This document shows, in pieces, positions 1 to 10,269 of a DNA stretch of 64,000 nt (the stretch's first letter is position 1; every line of letters begins with the position of its first letter). The stretch comes from Trissonchulus latispiculum (Eukaryota > Nematoda > Enoplea > Enoplida > Ironidae). The translations under genes and the position numbers were made by a program. The stretch is from assembly GCA_030248195.1 (NCBI GenBank), contig JASAND010010780.1, forward strand, positions 23,345-87,344, written 5' to 3'. A model generated the notes under the pieces. It was given only the letters and a program-made list of their open reading frames with translations. It ran no database searches and was not told the DNA's origin.

Positions 1-198
1 GGATCGCATGTTTCCAATGTTCATCCAGAGATCCACCCAGCGCCTGCCGAGCCTGGGCTGCTACTCGAACCCGAATTCGAGCAGGCTCCTCAGCACCCGG
101 ATGACATTCCTCGGCAACGGCGGTCGCAACGCAATCGGCAGCCGCCACTACGCTACAACCCTGCCACTAGATTGTATGAACGTCGGGTCTACGATTAG
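1..198 (+). CDS. C-terminal tail of an LTR-retrotransposon pol polyprotein (partial)
   Basis: Frame 1 is open from the window edge to a TAG at 196-198. It encodes an acidic/proline stretch followed by a basic, Arg/Gln-rich end (RRSQRNRQPPLRYNPATRLY). This composition is typical of the extreme C-terminus of Ty3/Gypsy pol, after the integrase. No catalytic domain lies inside the window, so the call rests on the tail alone. A purine-rich stretch just downstream (about 203-214) could be the remnant of the polypurine tract before a 3' LTR. The alternative is a chance open frame in GC-richer DNA. Confidence 0.45.
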   Translation, partial: GSHVSNVHPEIHPAPAEPGLLLEPEFEQAPQHPDDIPRQRRSQRNRQPPLRYNPATRLYERRVYD

Positions 199-345
199 AC
201 TCTAGAAGAGGAGGTGCTATAAACAAAAGCATGACTTAAAAAACAGAAACAACTGTGGGATTTTATCTGGATATTTCTTTAAGCCGTAATTAAATTGTTA
301 GCAGTTAGATCCTCTGATTTGTGGAATAGAGGATATTTCACTAAT
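199..345. other. AT-rich sequence with no gene
   Basis: A short AT-rich stretch between the pol tail and the duplicated zinc-finger segment. It could be part of an LTR, but no repeat partner is visible in the window. Confidence 0.4.
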
Positions 346-513
346 AACTAAGAGTTTGACGCTTGTCACACTTTTATTTATTATGTACTCTTGATAATAG
401 GTAGAGCAATTATGCACTCTTGATAGAGGTCTTGCAGTGAAACAAGTTTGCAAGATTTGTTCCTCAACACGAGGTCTTGTAATGCTTTAATAGCGAACAA
501 AACAAAATCAACA

Positions 514-810
514 ATGGCTTTGGAAACAAAATTAGTGACTAAAACTGGCTCCCCATTCACTCCAGTCGTCCATCCATGTCCAATGTTGGCATTCTCATCC
601 AGGCAATTCAATCAAAGCTTCCGATGTCCTGTGGATGGATGTCCATATTTTGCCGCACAGAATGATAACTGCAAAAAAAGTGGAGAAACTTAAGAAGCAT
701 CTCCTGAAAACACATGGTGTCAGAACGAAGAAATTGTTTTGCACTGACTGCAGAGCTGTTATTAGCACCCACTTCTCTTGTCACCGAAGTTGCATGCCAG
801 AGGAACCAAA
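514..810 (+). pseudogene. Zinc-finger-type gene copy 1, exon 1 (frameshifted)
   Basis: Counterpart of the exon at 6753-7048. The ATG at 514 opens the same protein (MALETKLVTKTGSPF...). It reaches the first finger (FRCPVDGCPYFAAQNDNC) and then loses frame because the A run at 673-679 has seven A's instead of the six in copy 2. After the shift, similarity continues to the same donor (AAA|GTAATT at 810/811). The change is in a homopolymer, so a sequencing error is possible. If real, this copy is a pseudogene. Confidence 0.7.
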
Positions 811-1177
811 GTAATTTCTCCTGGTCTAAGTTAACCTTTTGTCTAAGTTCAGTTGAAATATATAAATATCTTGCCTAAATTTCCTAAATTTCCTAAATAA
901 AAACTGTTAGATTGGCAGCTGTAATTGTATTCAAGATTTGGCTTGATTTATCAGAATTTAAGTTAAGACAAGCGTTTGACATTCGGAGCACCTGACCTCG
1001 TGCTGCTGACAAAGATACAAAAAATGCTAAATTCTGCGTAAACCAAAATTTCTAATGTACTGAACCAGGTCAGCGGAAAGATAGAATGCAATAGACACAT
1101 AATTCTAAATGCAGGATGTTGAATATGTTTCACAATTACAGTTTCTTTATGTTTAAAACTTAAAGTTCAAGTATAAT
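811..1177 (+). other. Intron of zinc-finger gene copy 1, 5' part
   Basis: AT-rich intron sequence nearly identical to 7049-7160 plus 9405-9660 of copy 2. It contains the intact target (ATTGTATT followed by CAAG) into which the hAT-like element inserted in copy 2. It ends with the target-site copy ATAAT (1173-1177) of the LTR element. Confidence 0.7.
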
Positions 1178-1341
1178 TGTAGTAATGTGATTTGATCCCA
1201 CTATTGGTACAATCTAAGCTAGAATGTATAATTACGATGGTACGTGCTTGCAGTATATAATGAGATGTTTGAGCATCAGTTGGTGTGCTGAGTTCCGGAG
1301 TAAAGACGCGTAGTTTACTGGTAGGCACGTCAGTCAAAACA
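1178..1341 (+). repeat. 5' LTR
   Basis: 164 bp, TG...CA type ends (TGT...ACA). It contains GCAGTATATAATGAGATG, a plausible TATA region. Its 3' partner is at 3048-3211. Confidence 0.9.
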
Positions 1342-1363
1342 TTGGCGACGAGGAACCTTGGAA

Positions 1364-3027
1364 ATGAATCCAGCTTTTGGAATTGGACCCCCTCCTTTCC
1401 TACTTTCTCTACTCCTGGCGAACCTACGGTTTCGTGGAAGGTCTGGAAGAGAACTCTGAAAAACTACCTTTGCGCCTCTGGAGCGATGGCAGCCAATTTT
1501 GGTGAACATCGTAGAGTGGCATTGTTTATCAGTCTGCTGGGTGTAGGAGGCCAGAGGATCTTCTATACATTGCCGGGGTCAGACATCGAGGAGTTGTCCC
1601 TAGCTGACGCGATCCAGCTGGCGGAAACTCATTTCTACCCTCTGACCAACACGGTGACAAAGCGGTATCAGTTTAAACAACGTGGTCAACTTTCTGGGGA
1701 ATCAACGGACAACTGGGTGGCTGAACTCAGGTCACTTCTCAGCGATTGTGATTACGGCGATCTACAGGACCAGATTCTACGCGACCAAATCGTAGAGAAG
1801 ACTGCTATTCCGAGAGTTCGGGAGAGACTGTTGATGGAGACAAATCTCACTCTGGAAAAAGCTCTGGCAGTAGCACGCCAGGGGGCAGTTTCATAAAACT
1901 TCTCGAGTTGCGGAATCCGCAACTTGAGGTCTCGAGTACTCGCAACTTGACATCTCAAGTGTTGCATAAAATTTCTCAAGTTCTCAAGTTGCAAGTTCTC
2001 AAGTTGCAAGTTCTCGAGTTCTCAAGTTGCGGAAACGTTTTCACAGTGAAGTCCAGTGTGTGTTTCATAAAAGTTCTCTAGTTCTCGAGTTGCAAGTCTC
2101 GAGTAGCCTGCAAGTTCTCTGGTCAAAATTGACCAGAAAACATGCTTCTCGGGTTCTCGAGTATCTAATCAGCGACTGCTGAGTCAGCAGGCAGTCATAC
2201 AGCCAGACTCGTATTGATTTTTTTCAAAAGAACCCTATGCTTTCATTCGTTATTGTCAACGCCATTATCCTGCCATTTTCTTCATGTTTGTTTAATTGCT
2301 TCATTAGATTTAATGAACATATTGAAATCTTGCTATAATTTAATTTGGGGGTAAAAATGAAATAAAATATCCGGCAATGGAAATTTTAAAATATTGGTCA
2401 GCTTCTAAGGGCATCGGGACGAGCATGAATAGGAATAGGGCGACAAGCATTCTCCTTGTCAGTAGCTTGCAAGTTCTCGAGTTCTCGAGTTGCAAGTTCT
2501 CAAGTACTTGAACTTGAAGCCTCAAGTTCTCTAGTAGCCTTGCAAGTTGGGCCAGTTTTCCCGAGTTTGCGGAAAAACTTTATGAAACACTTGAGATCCG
2601 CACTCGAAACTTGGGACTTGCAACTTGCAACTTGAGAACTCGAGAAGTTTTATGAAACTGCCCCCAGGTCGAATCATCGCTTACCAGTTCAAGGGTGATT
2701 CAAGGAGCCACATCTGCTGTTGGCATGGTGAATCAAGTTCAGTCTAGCCGAAAGTCATAGGGTGTCCCCGCGGTGACCGGTCCATCAAGAGAATGTACGT
2801 CCAGCGGAACCAGACCGGAATGCTGCCGCAGTTGCTCTGGTGATCATGAAGACTCTGCTAGATGTCCGGCTGCAAAAGCCAACTGCAGCAAATGCGGGGG
2901 AATTGGTCACTACAAGAGAGTCTGTCCGACGAAGCCAACAGCCATGATCAATACTATCACAGTTGGTCCCCAAGAAGAAAGCCATGAAGAAAACATTGGT
3001 ATTATTTACTTTGTGGGGGTAATGTAG
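1364..3027 (+). pseudogene. Gypsy-type gag gene, interrupted
   Basis: The capsid-like part lies at about 1400-1880. It has the W..WK..L..YL spacing, an LLG.GGQ.IF block and a WVAELR...L..C.YG block typical of Ty3/Gypsy Gag. The nucleocapsid part at about 2815-2940 has a CCHC knuckle (CSKCGGIGHYKRVC) and an upstream Cys-rich half. The most likely start is the ATG at 1364. Lesions: a one-base loss, probably in the C run near 1389-1393, puts that ATG out of frame. A 781-bp MITE sits at 1883-2663. There is an in-frame TAG just before the knuckle region, near 2758. No protease, RT or integrase follows. The frame across the MITE is restored if one target-site copy is removed. Confidence 0.8.
1883..2663. 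mobile_element. Foldback MITE inserted in gag
   Basis: Terminal inverted repeats start GGGCAGTTTCATAAAACTTC and are mirrored at the right end. CCAGG is duplicated at 1878-1882 and 2664-2668. Both ends are packed with short direct and inverted copies of TTCTCGAGTTGCAAG. The AT-rich middle has no coding potential. A 5-bp target duplication with subterminal arrays fits a non-autonomous DNA transposon, but the superfamily cannot be fixed from this copy. Confidence 0.85.
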
Positions 3028-3047
3028 TCTATAAAGGGAAGTGGAAG

Positions 3048-3211
3048 TGTAGTAATGTGATTTGATCCCACTATTGGTACAATCTAAGCTAGAATGTATA
3101 ATTACGATGGTGCGTGCTTGCAGTATATAATGAGATGTTTGAGCATCAGTTAGTGTGCTGAGTTCCGGAGTAAAGACGTGTAGTTTATTGGTAGGCACGT
3201 CAGTCACAACA
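3048..3211 (+). repeat. 3' LTR
   Basis: 164 bp, near-identical to 1178-1341. It is preceded by the polypurine tract and followed by the target duplication ATAAT. Confidence 0.9.
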
Positions 3212-3345
3212 ATAATTTGATTAAAATTTCTGTTGTACATTTTACAAGACCCGCACTTGTTTACTGGTTTATTTTAGTTTCAGTGATTATGTGTATGACA
3301 GAAACAATGGTGCTTGTTTGATTTCCTGAACTTGTTTTATTTTAG
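3212..3345 (+). other. Intron of zinc-finger gene copy 1, 3' part
   Basis: Continues the intron after the LTR element and ends at a pyrimidine-rich acceptor (TTTTATTTTAG, 3335-3345). Near-identical to 9661-9787. Confidence 0.7.
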
Positions 3346-3687
3346 CCGTTGTTATGTAAGCAACACGAGTTTTGAGTCACCGTTACATATGAAAATCCAC
3401 AAACTGAGCCAGCATTCAGTCCTTGCCGACGTTTCTGGTGAAATCGACGAAATTAATGTTGGCACAAAAACAATTCTAGATCTCTTTAACGAAAACCCTG
3501 AAGAATGTCTCATGGACTATTCAACTATTCAACAGTTGAGCAACCAAATGATCCATACCAGAGGAGATGTAGTGTCTGGGATCAGTGAAGAAACTGTTGC
3601 TAGTCGTGCCAGGTCTTTGGTAGACATTTGCGACGCTAATGGCGGAAATGCGCCAGGTGGCCATGTGGCCTTGTTGATATACCATAA
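3346..3687 (+). pseudogene. Zinc-finger-type gene copy 1, exon 2 (degraded, 3' replaced)
   Basis: Reads in the frame expected from exon 1 (AA + C). It encodes the second finger-like motif and then a conserved helical stretch (NPEECLMDYSTIQQLSNQ). The second cysteine of the finger is Ser here (CYVS against CYVC in copy 2), so this finger could not bind zinc normally. Similarity to copy 2 stops at about 3687, after LLIYH, where unrelated sequence replaces the end of the exon. A TGA follows at once. Confidence 0.65.
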
Positions 3688-4597
3688 TGCGTCTATCAAA
3701 AGATTCTGACTCCCGGCAACTGACCACAATCACGATCTTTCCACACTGGAAAATTGGACAGCAGCTTTCCACGGAGTTGAAAACAGCGGAATCCCAAACG
3801 GCAAAATCCTGTCCCAGTTGGCAGTTTCCTGGGCAAATTTCCGCAACCGCCGATGAAGAGCAACTTTCCAAGACGATTGGCAGTTTCCAAAGCAGCTTTC
3901 CGAATATGCTGCCAAAGTGCTGAATTCCATCAGGTCGACCGCTTTCCGCATGGCCTGCCAAAGTGCGACATTCCTCAGGATTAACCGCATTGCATTTTCA
4001 GCAGCTTTCCATAATACAATCACATTCTGCAAAACTCCGCAGGATCGTACAGCGCTTTGGAAGTTAAAGTCCCAAGCATTTGCTCTTAGTTTGTGAGTTA
4101 GGAAGAAACTAGAAGAAGCAAAATCTGAAATTAGGTTCTTGATTAAGTCTGGGCAGGAGTATTATAATAATTATAACAATGGTGTGCTATAGTGATTTTC
4201 ATTGCTTCAATTAATTTAGTAGAATTTAATATTAACAAAAATAAACTTTAGACTAAGTTTGCAGTAGAGCCATGAATATTTAATTTGATTTTTATTTTAG
4301 AAATTAATTTCTGATGAATTAATCTAATAATTCAGATATGAAATCAGACGAATTCAGACGAACGAACTCAGACGGGTGCAAGATAACAACTTTTCTGTGT
4401 GGACACGGATACTTAACTTTCTTGTTTAATATTCAAAATTATCATTTGTAAGGGTTGCTTCAGTAACCGATTTTAGTTTTAGTTTCAGTTTCAAGAGATG
4501 GATGAAAATAGTTTCAGTTGCAGTTTTTCTCAGTCTGGAACAGAACATAGTTTCTGTTTTTCAGTTTAGATTCAGGCGGAGTTTCAGTTTAAGGTTT
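3688..4597. other. Replacement block with degenerate short repeats
   Basis: Sequence present only in copy 1. 3690-3960 is rich in CAGCTTTCC / GCAGTTTCC-like units, and 4460-4595 in AGTTTCAGTTT units. 4040-4460 is plain AT-rich DNA. It replaces about 145 bp of the gene seen in copy 2. No target duplication or coding potential is seen. Confidence 0.5.
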
Positions 4598-4740
4598 CAG
4601 CCTGTGGAACCTACGGCATATGCAAGTTTTATCAATTTCTGTCGACTTGCATATTGAGCGAATACTTCGAAAGTAATGCAGCCATTCAATTTGTAAGGGC
4701 CTATGGAAGAACAATAATAGAAGAAAACATTGGACTAACT
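4598..4740 (+). pseudogene. Zinc-finger-type gene copy 1, exon 3
   Basis: One frame is open here (GICKFYQFLSTCILSEYF, then YGRTIIEENIG) and is matched by copy 2 at 10270-10425. Conservation at the amino-acid level with third-position changes supports real coding. The preceding acceptor region was lost with the replacement block. Confidence 0.5.
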
Positions 4741-4841
4741 TCAGTAGACAAGTAGGGAGGCCCAGAGGACCTGAGTACGAGGCTTGAGTCAGTGGCAGTA
4801 TATTCCTAGCTGTAGTGCTAAACTTTAAGTAATACACAAGT

Positions 4842-5845
4842 AGTATAGGGAGGCCCGGAGGACCTGAATCACTGCACAGATACAGAACTGTGCAGTGTAA
4901 AGCCGTCAGCCGTAAGCCGTAAGCTGTCAGCCGGTGTGAAGGATGCTGTGTGTATCTCTATGATAAACTACTATATTGGACTTCAGTAAACGATTGCAGA
5001 TACGTATTCAGTGTGTGATGTTTGGGTCCCAGCAAAATATGAGAGAAGGAGAGAAAGTCAGTGAAAGAGTAAATAAATAGTGCTAGATACTTCTAAGCTC
5101 GCCCTAAGCGATCGTTTCCTATAGCTGATAATAAAGATAACCGCCGGGCTAATTTACTGTAGCAAACACAATTACTTGAACAGCTTACGATTGAGTACTA
5201 CAAAGAACAGGAAATAAGAGAAATATATATAAGAATATATACGTACAAAGAACTCAAGGGAGGGTGCCACCCTGCTCCCAACTCAAGTACAAGGTGGATT
5301 CCCCCAAACCGTTTCCGGCCGTACAACAAACCCACAACCTGACTAACTGCCCTCAAACTACGTTTTCAATTACTTTTATAGCCTGCAAGCCACAAACGTA
5401 GCTACTCCCAAAAAGAAACCACATTTATCAGTTTTGAATAAAGCAATATCGAAATACTCCCAAATGGCTACTTTCATCAAAATAAAGTACATTTTGCAAC
5501 ACCAGCGTAAAGATAGACCAACAAGATTTTCACTGCTGCGCTGTTGCGCATGAAGTCCAGAGTTCCTCAATGGATAATATCCCACACCGGTAAGCCGTCA
5601 GCCGTAAGCCGTCAGGCGTCAGCCGTAAGCCATCAGCCGTACGCCATAATCTCGGTGAGTGCCTATGCTTACACGTTAAAGCAGAAGCAGCGTAAGCGTA
5701 AGCCGTCTGCCATAATCCCAGTGAGCGCCTATGTTTGCACACTAAAACATACGCTGCGTTAGCGTCAGCCGTCCGCCTTAAGCCGTAAGCCAGAATCGCC
5801 GCCAACGCTCATTCAGGTCCTCCGGGCCTCCCTCCCTATACTACT
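4842..5845. mobile_element. Foldback element with AGCCGT-rich ends
   Basis: The left end (TAGTATAGGGAGGCCCGGAG, from 4842) is the reverse complement of the right end (to 5845), allowing one CTCC duplication. Subterminal blocks at 4898-4935 and 5590-5790 repeat AAGCCGTCAGCCGT variants. The interior (4940-5540) is AT-rich and non-coding. A related, shorter end (TAGGGAGGCCCAGAGGACC) lies at 4752, suggesting nested or tandem copies. I could not define a target duplication. Confidence 0.65.
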
Positions 5846-6230
5846 GGGGGGTAGCCAAAAGTGGTCCCCGTTTGGGGGTGGTCGCTGAATGAGGTCATAG
5901 TTTAGGGAGGGGTCGCTCAAACAAGCTAAGTTTTGCTCATTCTGATTGGCTGTTGGCGACCTCCCCCCCCCCAACCGAGACCTCTTTTTGCGATCCCCCC
6001 AAACGGGGACCCATTTTCGAATAGAACAAAAACTACCGCAATCCTTTGCTAGACTCCCCAAACGGAGGGGGGTTTCTGCAATCTGATTGGCTGTTGGCTA
6101 CCCCTCCCCACCAAACGGGGACCTCTTTTTGGCTACCCCCCCCCACCAAACGGAGGGGGGATATGCGCTGTCGGTTTGGTCGACTCCCCCCCAAACGGGG
6201 GAACATTCGCGTATAGTGGGCGGAGCACGG
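5846..6230. repeat. C/G-tract foldback repeat
   Basis: Several copies of a unit combining GATTGGCTGTTGGC, a run of C's and CCAAACGGGGACC. The left copy (GGTCCCCGTTTGGGGGTGG, about 5862) is inverted relative to those at 6100-6150, so the block can fold on itself. No coding potential. Confidence 0.6.
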
Positions 6231-6291
6231 TTACGCAATGCCAAGAAGAGAGGCCCTCTAGTGGCTTACTCTTCTTCTTAATAATAGCAAT

Positions 6292-6628
6292 AGTACATAA
6301 TAACTAAGAGTGTGACAAGCGTCAAGCTCTTAGTTATTAGGCTTGGGGACATGATATGCACGATAACGGCTGACCCCCCCCCACAAACTAGACCCATCAT
6401 TTCAAAGAATTTCGCACGCTATGCTTACGTTCTAAAGCTCGAAAACACAACTACTCAGTTGGTCCAATGTGCGTATGTTGCGAGCTTTAGCACACAAGCA
6501 TAGCATGCGAATTTCTTTGAAGTGATGGGTCAAATTTGTGGGGGGGTCAGCCGTTGTCGTGCAGAGCATGTCCACAAGCCTAATAACTAACAGCTTGACG
6601 CTTGTCACACTCTTAGTTATTATGTACT
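6292..6628. mobile_element. Near-perfect hairpin MITE
   Basis: About 150-bp arms (6292-6440 against 6480-6628) are inverted copies of each other, beginning AGTACATAATAACTAAGAGT. They include a polyC/polyG segment and AGCTTTAGAACG-like inner ends, with a loop of about 40 bp. The family also supplies the left edge of duplicated copy 1 (about 346-400) and the element at 10765-11776. A transcript through it would be a long hairpin RNA. Confidence 0.8.
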
Positions 6629-6752
6629 CTTGATAATAGGTAGTGCAATTATGCACTCTTGATAGAGGTCTTGCAGTGAAACAAGTTTGCAAGATTTGTT
6701 CCTCAACACGAGGTCTTGTAATGCTTTAATAGCGAACAAAACAAAATCAACA

Positions 6753-7048
6753 ATGGCTTTGGAAACAAAATTAGTGACTAAAACTGGCTCCCCATTCACT
6801 CCAGTCGTCCATCCATGTCCAATGTTGGCATTCTCATCCAGGCAATCCAATCAAAGCTTCCGATGTCCTGTGGATGGATGTCCGTATTTTGCCGCACAGA
6901 ATGATAACTGCAAAAAAGTGGAGAAACTTAAGAAGCATCTCCTGAAAACACATGGTGTCAGAACGAGGAAATTGTTTTGCCCTGACTGCAGAGCTGTTAT
7001 TAGCACCCACTTCTCTTGTCACCGAAGGTGCATGCCAGAGGAACCAAA
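6753..7048 (+). CDS. Zinc-finger-type protein, exon 1 (copy 2)
   Basis: The first in-frame ATG is at 6753; the frame is also open upstream without an ATG. It encodes a finger with C-x4-C and a later H-x4-H (FRCPVDGCPYF...LKKHLLKTH). A second Cys/His cluster follows (CPDCRAVISTHFSCHRRC). The exon ends AA|GTAATT with two bases of a codon, which join in frame to exon 2 at 9788. This suggests DNA or RNA binding. I do not recognise the family. Its recurrence at other positions in the window suggests a mobile-element-borne or amplified gene. Confidence 0.6.
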
Positions 7049-7160
7049 GTAATTTCTCCTGGTCTAAGTTAACCTTTTGTCTAAGTTCAGTTGAAATATA
7101 TAAATATCTTACCTAAATTTCCTAAACAAAAACTGTTAGATTGGCAGCTGTAATTGTATT

Positions 7161-9404
7161 CATACATGGGCAATGGATGCGACCGTGGCCTATACAGCCA
7201 TCGAAAATTTTGCGCGGGGGTCAAAAATTTCAAATTAGACTTGTTTATTATAATTTTGCAAGCATCAACTTTGTCAAGCGATTACTTTAGCTAAAAACCA
7301 GTATTCGGGGCAACTAAAAAGGCTCTCGGGGTATTCTTGTGCAAAACATATCTGTTAAAGGGCAATTCTACAGCGTGTGTATATTAAGTGCCCCACAATC
7401 ACTGGAAAAACATCGGTCGAATTTTCGCAAAAACTGCATTTTAAATCATTACAGACAAAGAAATAACTGTTGGGTAATGATCACGCCTCGAATAGCTGGC
7501 CTTACCAAATAATCGACAAATTTAGTTTAATTTTACTGCCCGCGTAGCTCGAGAAGTGGTGGATTATTTGATTTCTGCAAAAAATGACAAGTTTTTGAAG
7601 CTAAAATATGAGAGTTTGTTGGCTCTATCTCACAATAGAGAAAAGCTAGAAAGTTGGTTCAAAAAGCAAAACTGTAGGGCATAAAGAGATCTTTCGAATG
7701 AATATAGGTGTAACTATGCAGCTGCTAGCCAGCTGTCAGAAATCTGCTAAATCCACCCCGAACGGAAACGCCCACTTTTCAAAGCGGGACAACGTCAAGG
7801 GTGCTACACTAAAAAGAAGTAATTTTGGAAAGATTCATCAAAGCTGAACGGGATTTGGGCCATGTATATTAGGCCAAGAACCCCAACAACTCCCAACAAA
7901 AATTTAAAACTGGACATATATGGAGTTACAGAACACATTTCATCAAACAGTTGAAAACCCAAGAAGCCCCAGTACCCCAAAAAACCCCATCGAAGAAATT
8001 GCAACAATGTAGTTGTGGATCAAATCTCTTAGTGAAATTAAGAACCCAGAGCGTCTAGAACCCCCACGAAAAAAGCTTCAGGAAAACAATTAGTGGATCT
8101 GAACGTAGCATAAAGTGACTTATCTTGACATGGGCCGTTGATTTTGAAAATTTCCTGACAGATCGAAGCAAACAGTCGGTGCGCCGAAGGCGCAAAATTT
8201 TTCTAAAAGGATTTCTGTAGCTCAAAACCTTTACAAAGCAATCCATTAAAGTTTGCATCTGAGTATCAACAGCTGAACCTTTTTGTTATCTAGGTGAGTT
8301 TAGAAATATTGTTGGAAGAAATATAACTGGAAGAAAATATATTCAAAACTGTACAAAAACCAAACGCAAACTGTTAGCATTAAATGTTGATGAAGGTTTT
8401 GAATTTTGAAAAAATATAATAATGAAAACCTTTGAAAAAGATTAATCTATTGGAAGTATTAGTCCTGTTGTAAATTAGCATGTTTTACAGAGAATTAATC
8501 TGATGGGGTAAAGCAAATCAAAATTGAAATCTAATTCCAACAGTGCTGATCCCCGCGTAGGGACGCCGCGAGGGTTCCAACAGTACTGACCCCCGCGCAG
8601 AGACCTGTTACTCTGCGCGATGGTTTCAACAGTGCTGACCTCTGTGCAGAGACACGCTGCTTTGCGCGAGGGTTCAAACAGTGCTGACCCCTGCGCAGAG
8701 ACACGCTGCTTTGCGCGAGGGTTCCAACAGTGCTGACCCCTGCGCAGAGACACGCTGCTTTGCGCGAGGGTCCCCACAGTGCTGACCCCTTTCGCAGAGA
8801 CACGCTGCTTTGCGCGAGGGTCCCAACAGTGCTGACCCCTGCGCAGAGACACGCTGCTTTGCGCGAGGGTCCCAACAGTGCTGACCCCTGCGCAGAGACA
8901 CGCTGCTTGCGAGAGGGTCCCAACAGTGCTGACCCCTGCGCAGAGACACGCTGCTTTGCGCGAGGGTCCCAACAGTGCTGACCCCTGCGCAGAGACACGC
9001 TACTTGCGAGAGGGTTTCAACAGTGCAGACCCCTGCGCAGAGACACGCTGCTTTGCGCGAAGGTTCCAACAGTGCTGACCCTTGCGCAGAGACACGCTGC
9101 TTTGCGCGAGGGTTCCAACAGTGCTGACCCTTGAGCAGAGACACGCTGCTTGCGAGAGGGTTTCAACAGTGCAGACCCCTGCGCAGAGACACGCTGCTTT
9201 GCGCGAAGGTTCCAACAGTGCTGACCCCCTGCGCAGAGACGCGCTGCTCTGCGCGAGGGCTCCAAAAATGCTGAACCCCGCACAGGGTCTTCTGCGCAGC
9301 GCTTTGCGCTGCGCGGGGGTCACAAATTTTGCTGCGCACTGCGCGGGGGTTTCGGATTCTGGCCTATACATGTATAGGCCCAGTATAGGCATTGCGCATG
9401 TGTG
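7161..9404. mobile_element. hAT-like non-autonomous element in the intron
   Basis: The ends are CATACATGGGCAATG and, inverted, CACACATGCGCAATG. The 8-bp target copies ATTGTATT lie at 7153-7160 and 9405-9412. The uninterrupted site is visible in copy 1 near 925-940. An 8-bp duplication with CA-starting ends is the hAT pattern. The left 1.35 kb (7161-8530) is AT-rich with no transposase that I recognise. The right third is a 49-bp minisatellite. Confidence 0.85.
8535..9290. repeat. 49-bp GC-rich minisatellite, about 16 units
   Basis: The tandem unit contains CCAACAGTGCTGACCCCTGC and GCAGAGACACGCTGCTTTGC. Most units differ by one or two bases or a short indel. Because 49 is not a multiple of three and stops are absent, it gives long overlapping open frames on both strands; these are not genes. 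It stands out as GC-rich inside an AT-rich hAT-like element. Confidence 0.95.
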
Positions 9405-9787
9405 ATTGTATTCAAGATTTGGCTTGATTTATCAGAATTTAAGTTAAGACAAGCGTTTGACATTCGGAGCACCTGACCTCGTGCTGCTGAAAAAGATTCA
9501 AAAAATGCTAAATTCTGCGTAAACCAAAATTTCTAATGTACTGAACCAGGTCAGCGGAAAGACAGAATGCAATAGACACATAATTCTAAATGCAAGATGT
9601 TGAATATGTTCCACAATTACAGTTTCTTTATATTTAAAACTTTAAGTTCAAGTATAATTTGATTAAAATTTCTGTTGTACATTTTACAAGACCCGCACTT
9701 GTGTACTGGTTTATTTTAGTTTCAGTGATTATGTGTATGACAGAAACAATGGTGCTTGTTTGATTTCCTGAACTTATTTTATTTTAG

Positions 9788-10187
9788 CCATTGTTATGTA
9801 TGCAACACGAGTTTTAAGTCACCGTTACATATGAAAATCCACAAACTGGGCCAGCATTCAGTCCTTGCCGACGTTTCTGATGAAATCGACGGAGTAAATG
9901 TTGGCACAAAAACAATTCTAGATCTCTTTAACGAAAACCCTGAAGAATGTCTCATGGACTATTCAACTATTCAACAGTTGAGCAACCAAATGATCCATAC
10001 CAGAGGAGATGTAGTGTCTGGGATCAGTGAAGGAACTGTTGCTAGTCATGCCAGGTCTTTGGTAGACATTTGCGACGCTAATGGCGCGAATGCGCCAGTT
10101 GGCCATGTGGCCTTGTTGATATACCATAAGGAAAATATCACTCTCAATACTTACATGATTCGGACAGTGATCAATCATTGGTCTTGC
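9788..10187 (+). CDS. Zinc-finger-type protein, exon 2 (copy 2)
   Basis: Begins after TTTTATTTTAG and reads in phase with exon 1. It encodes a finger (HCYVCNTSF, then IHKLGQH: C-x2-C...H-x5-H). A conserved segment follows (NPEECLMDYSTIQQL, then ISEGTVASHARSLVDICDAN). The exon may end at the GTAGGT donor (10188), which joins in frame to exon 3. Otherwise the frame runs on to a TAA at 10208. The function of the post-finger domain is unknown to me. Confidence 0.6.
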
Positions 10188-10269
10188 GTAGGTGAACTCG
10201 GGAATTAACATGATCCAGGAAGCCCTGAATACAATGATTAATGTGCCTATTGTTGTAATTCTACAACAG

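Larger units (their letters stand above)
1178..3211 (+). mobile_element. Gag-only Ty3/Gypsy-type LTR retroelement
   Basis: Two 164-bp LTRs (1178-1341 and 3048-3211) start TGTAGT and end in ACA. They flank an internal region with a gag frame and no pol. ATAAT is duplicated at 1173-1177 and 3212-3216. The paralogous site near 9650-9665 carries a single ATAAT in the same context, which proves a clean insertion. TTGGCGACGAGG right after the 5' LTR is in the primer-binding-site position. A purine tract (AAAGGGAAGTGGAAG) ends exactly at the 3' LTR. Without pol, the element must have been mobilised in trans. The LTRs differ at a few positions, suggesting a relatively recent insertion. Confidence 0.9.
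346..4740 (+). repeat. Duplicated segment, copy 1 (zinc-finger cassette)
   Basis: Paralogous to 6585-10430 in the same orientation, offset by about 6.24 kb. Alignable blocks are about 346-1177, 3212-3687 and 4598-4740. The gaps are insertions: the LTR element at 1178-3211 and a replacement block at 3688-4597. The outer left end shares the motif that also terminates the hairpin element at 6292-6628 (CACACT...TATTATGTACTCTTG), so that repeat may have taken part in the duplication. Confidence 0.85.

Noticed and set aside
8535..9290. CRISPR-like array
   Set aside because: The repeat units are contiguous with no unique spacers, and the host is an animal. It is a minisatellite.
8475..9405. Several long open frames of about 65-165 codons on both strands
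   Set aside because: All are products of the 49-bp minisatellite, which lacks stops and shifts frame each unit. There is no independent coding evidence.
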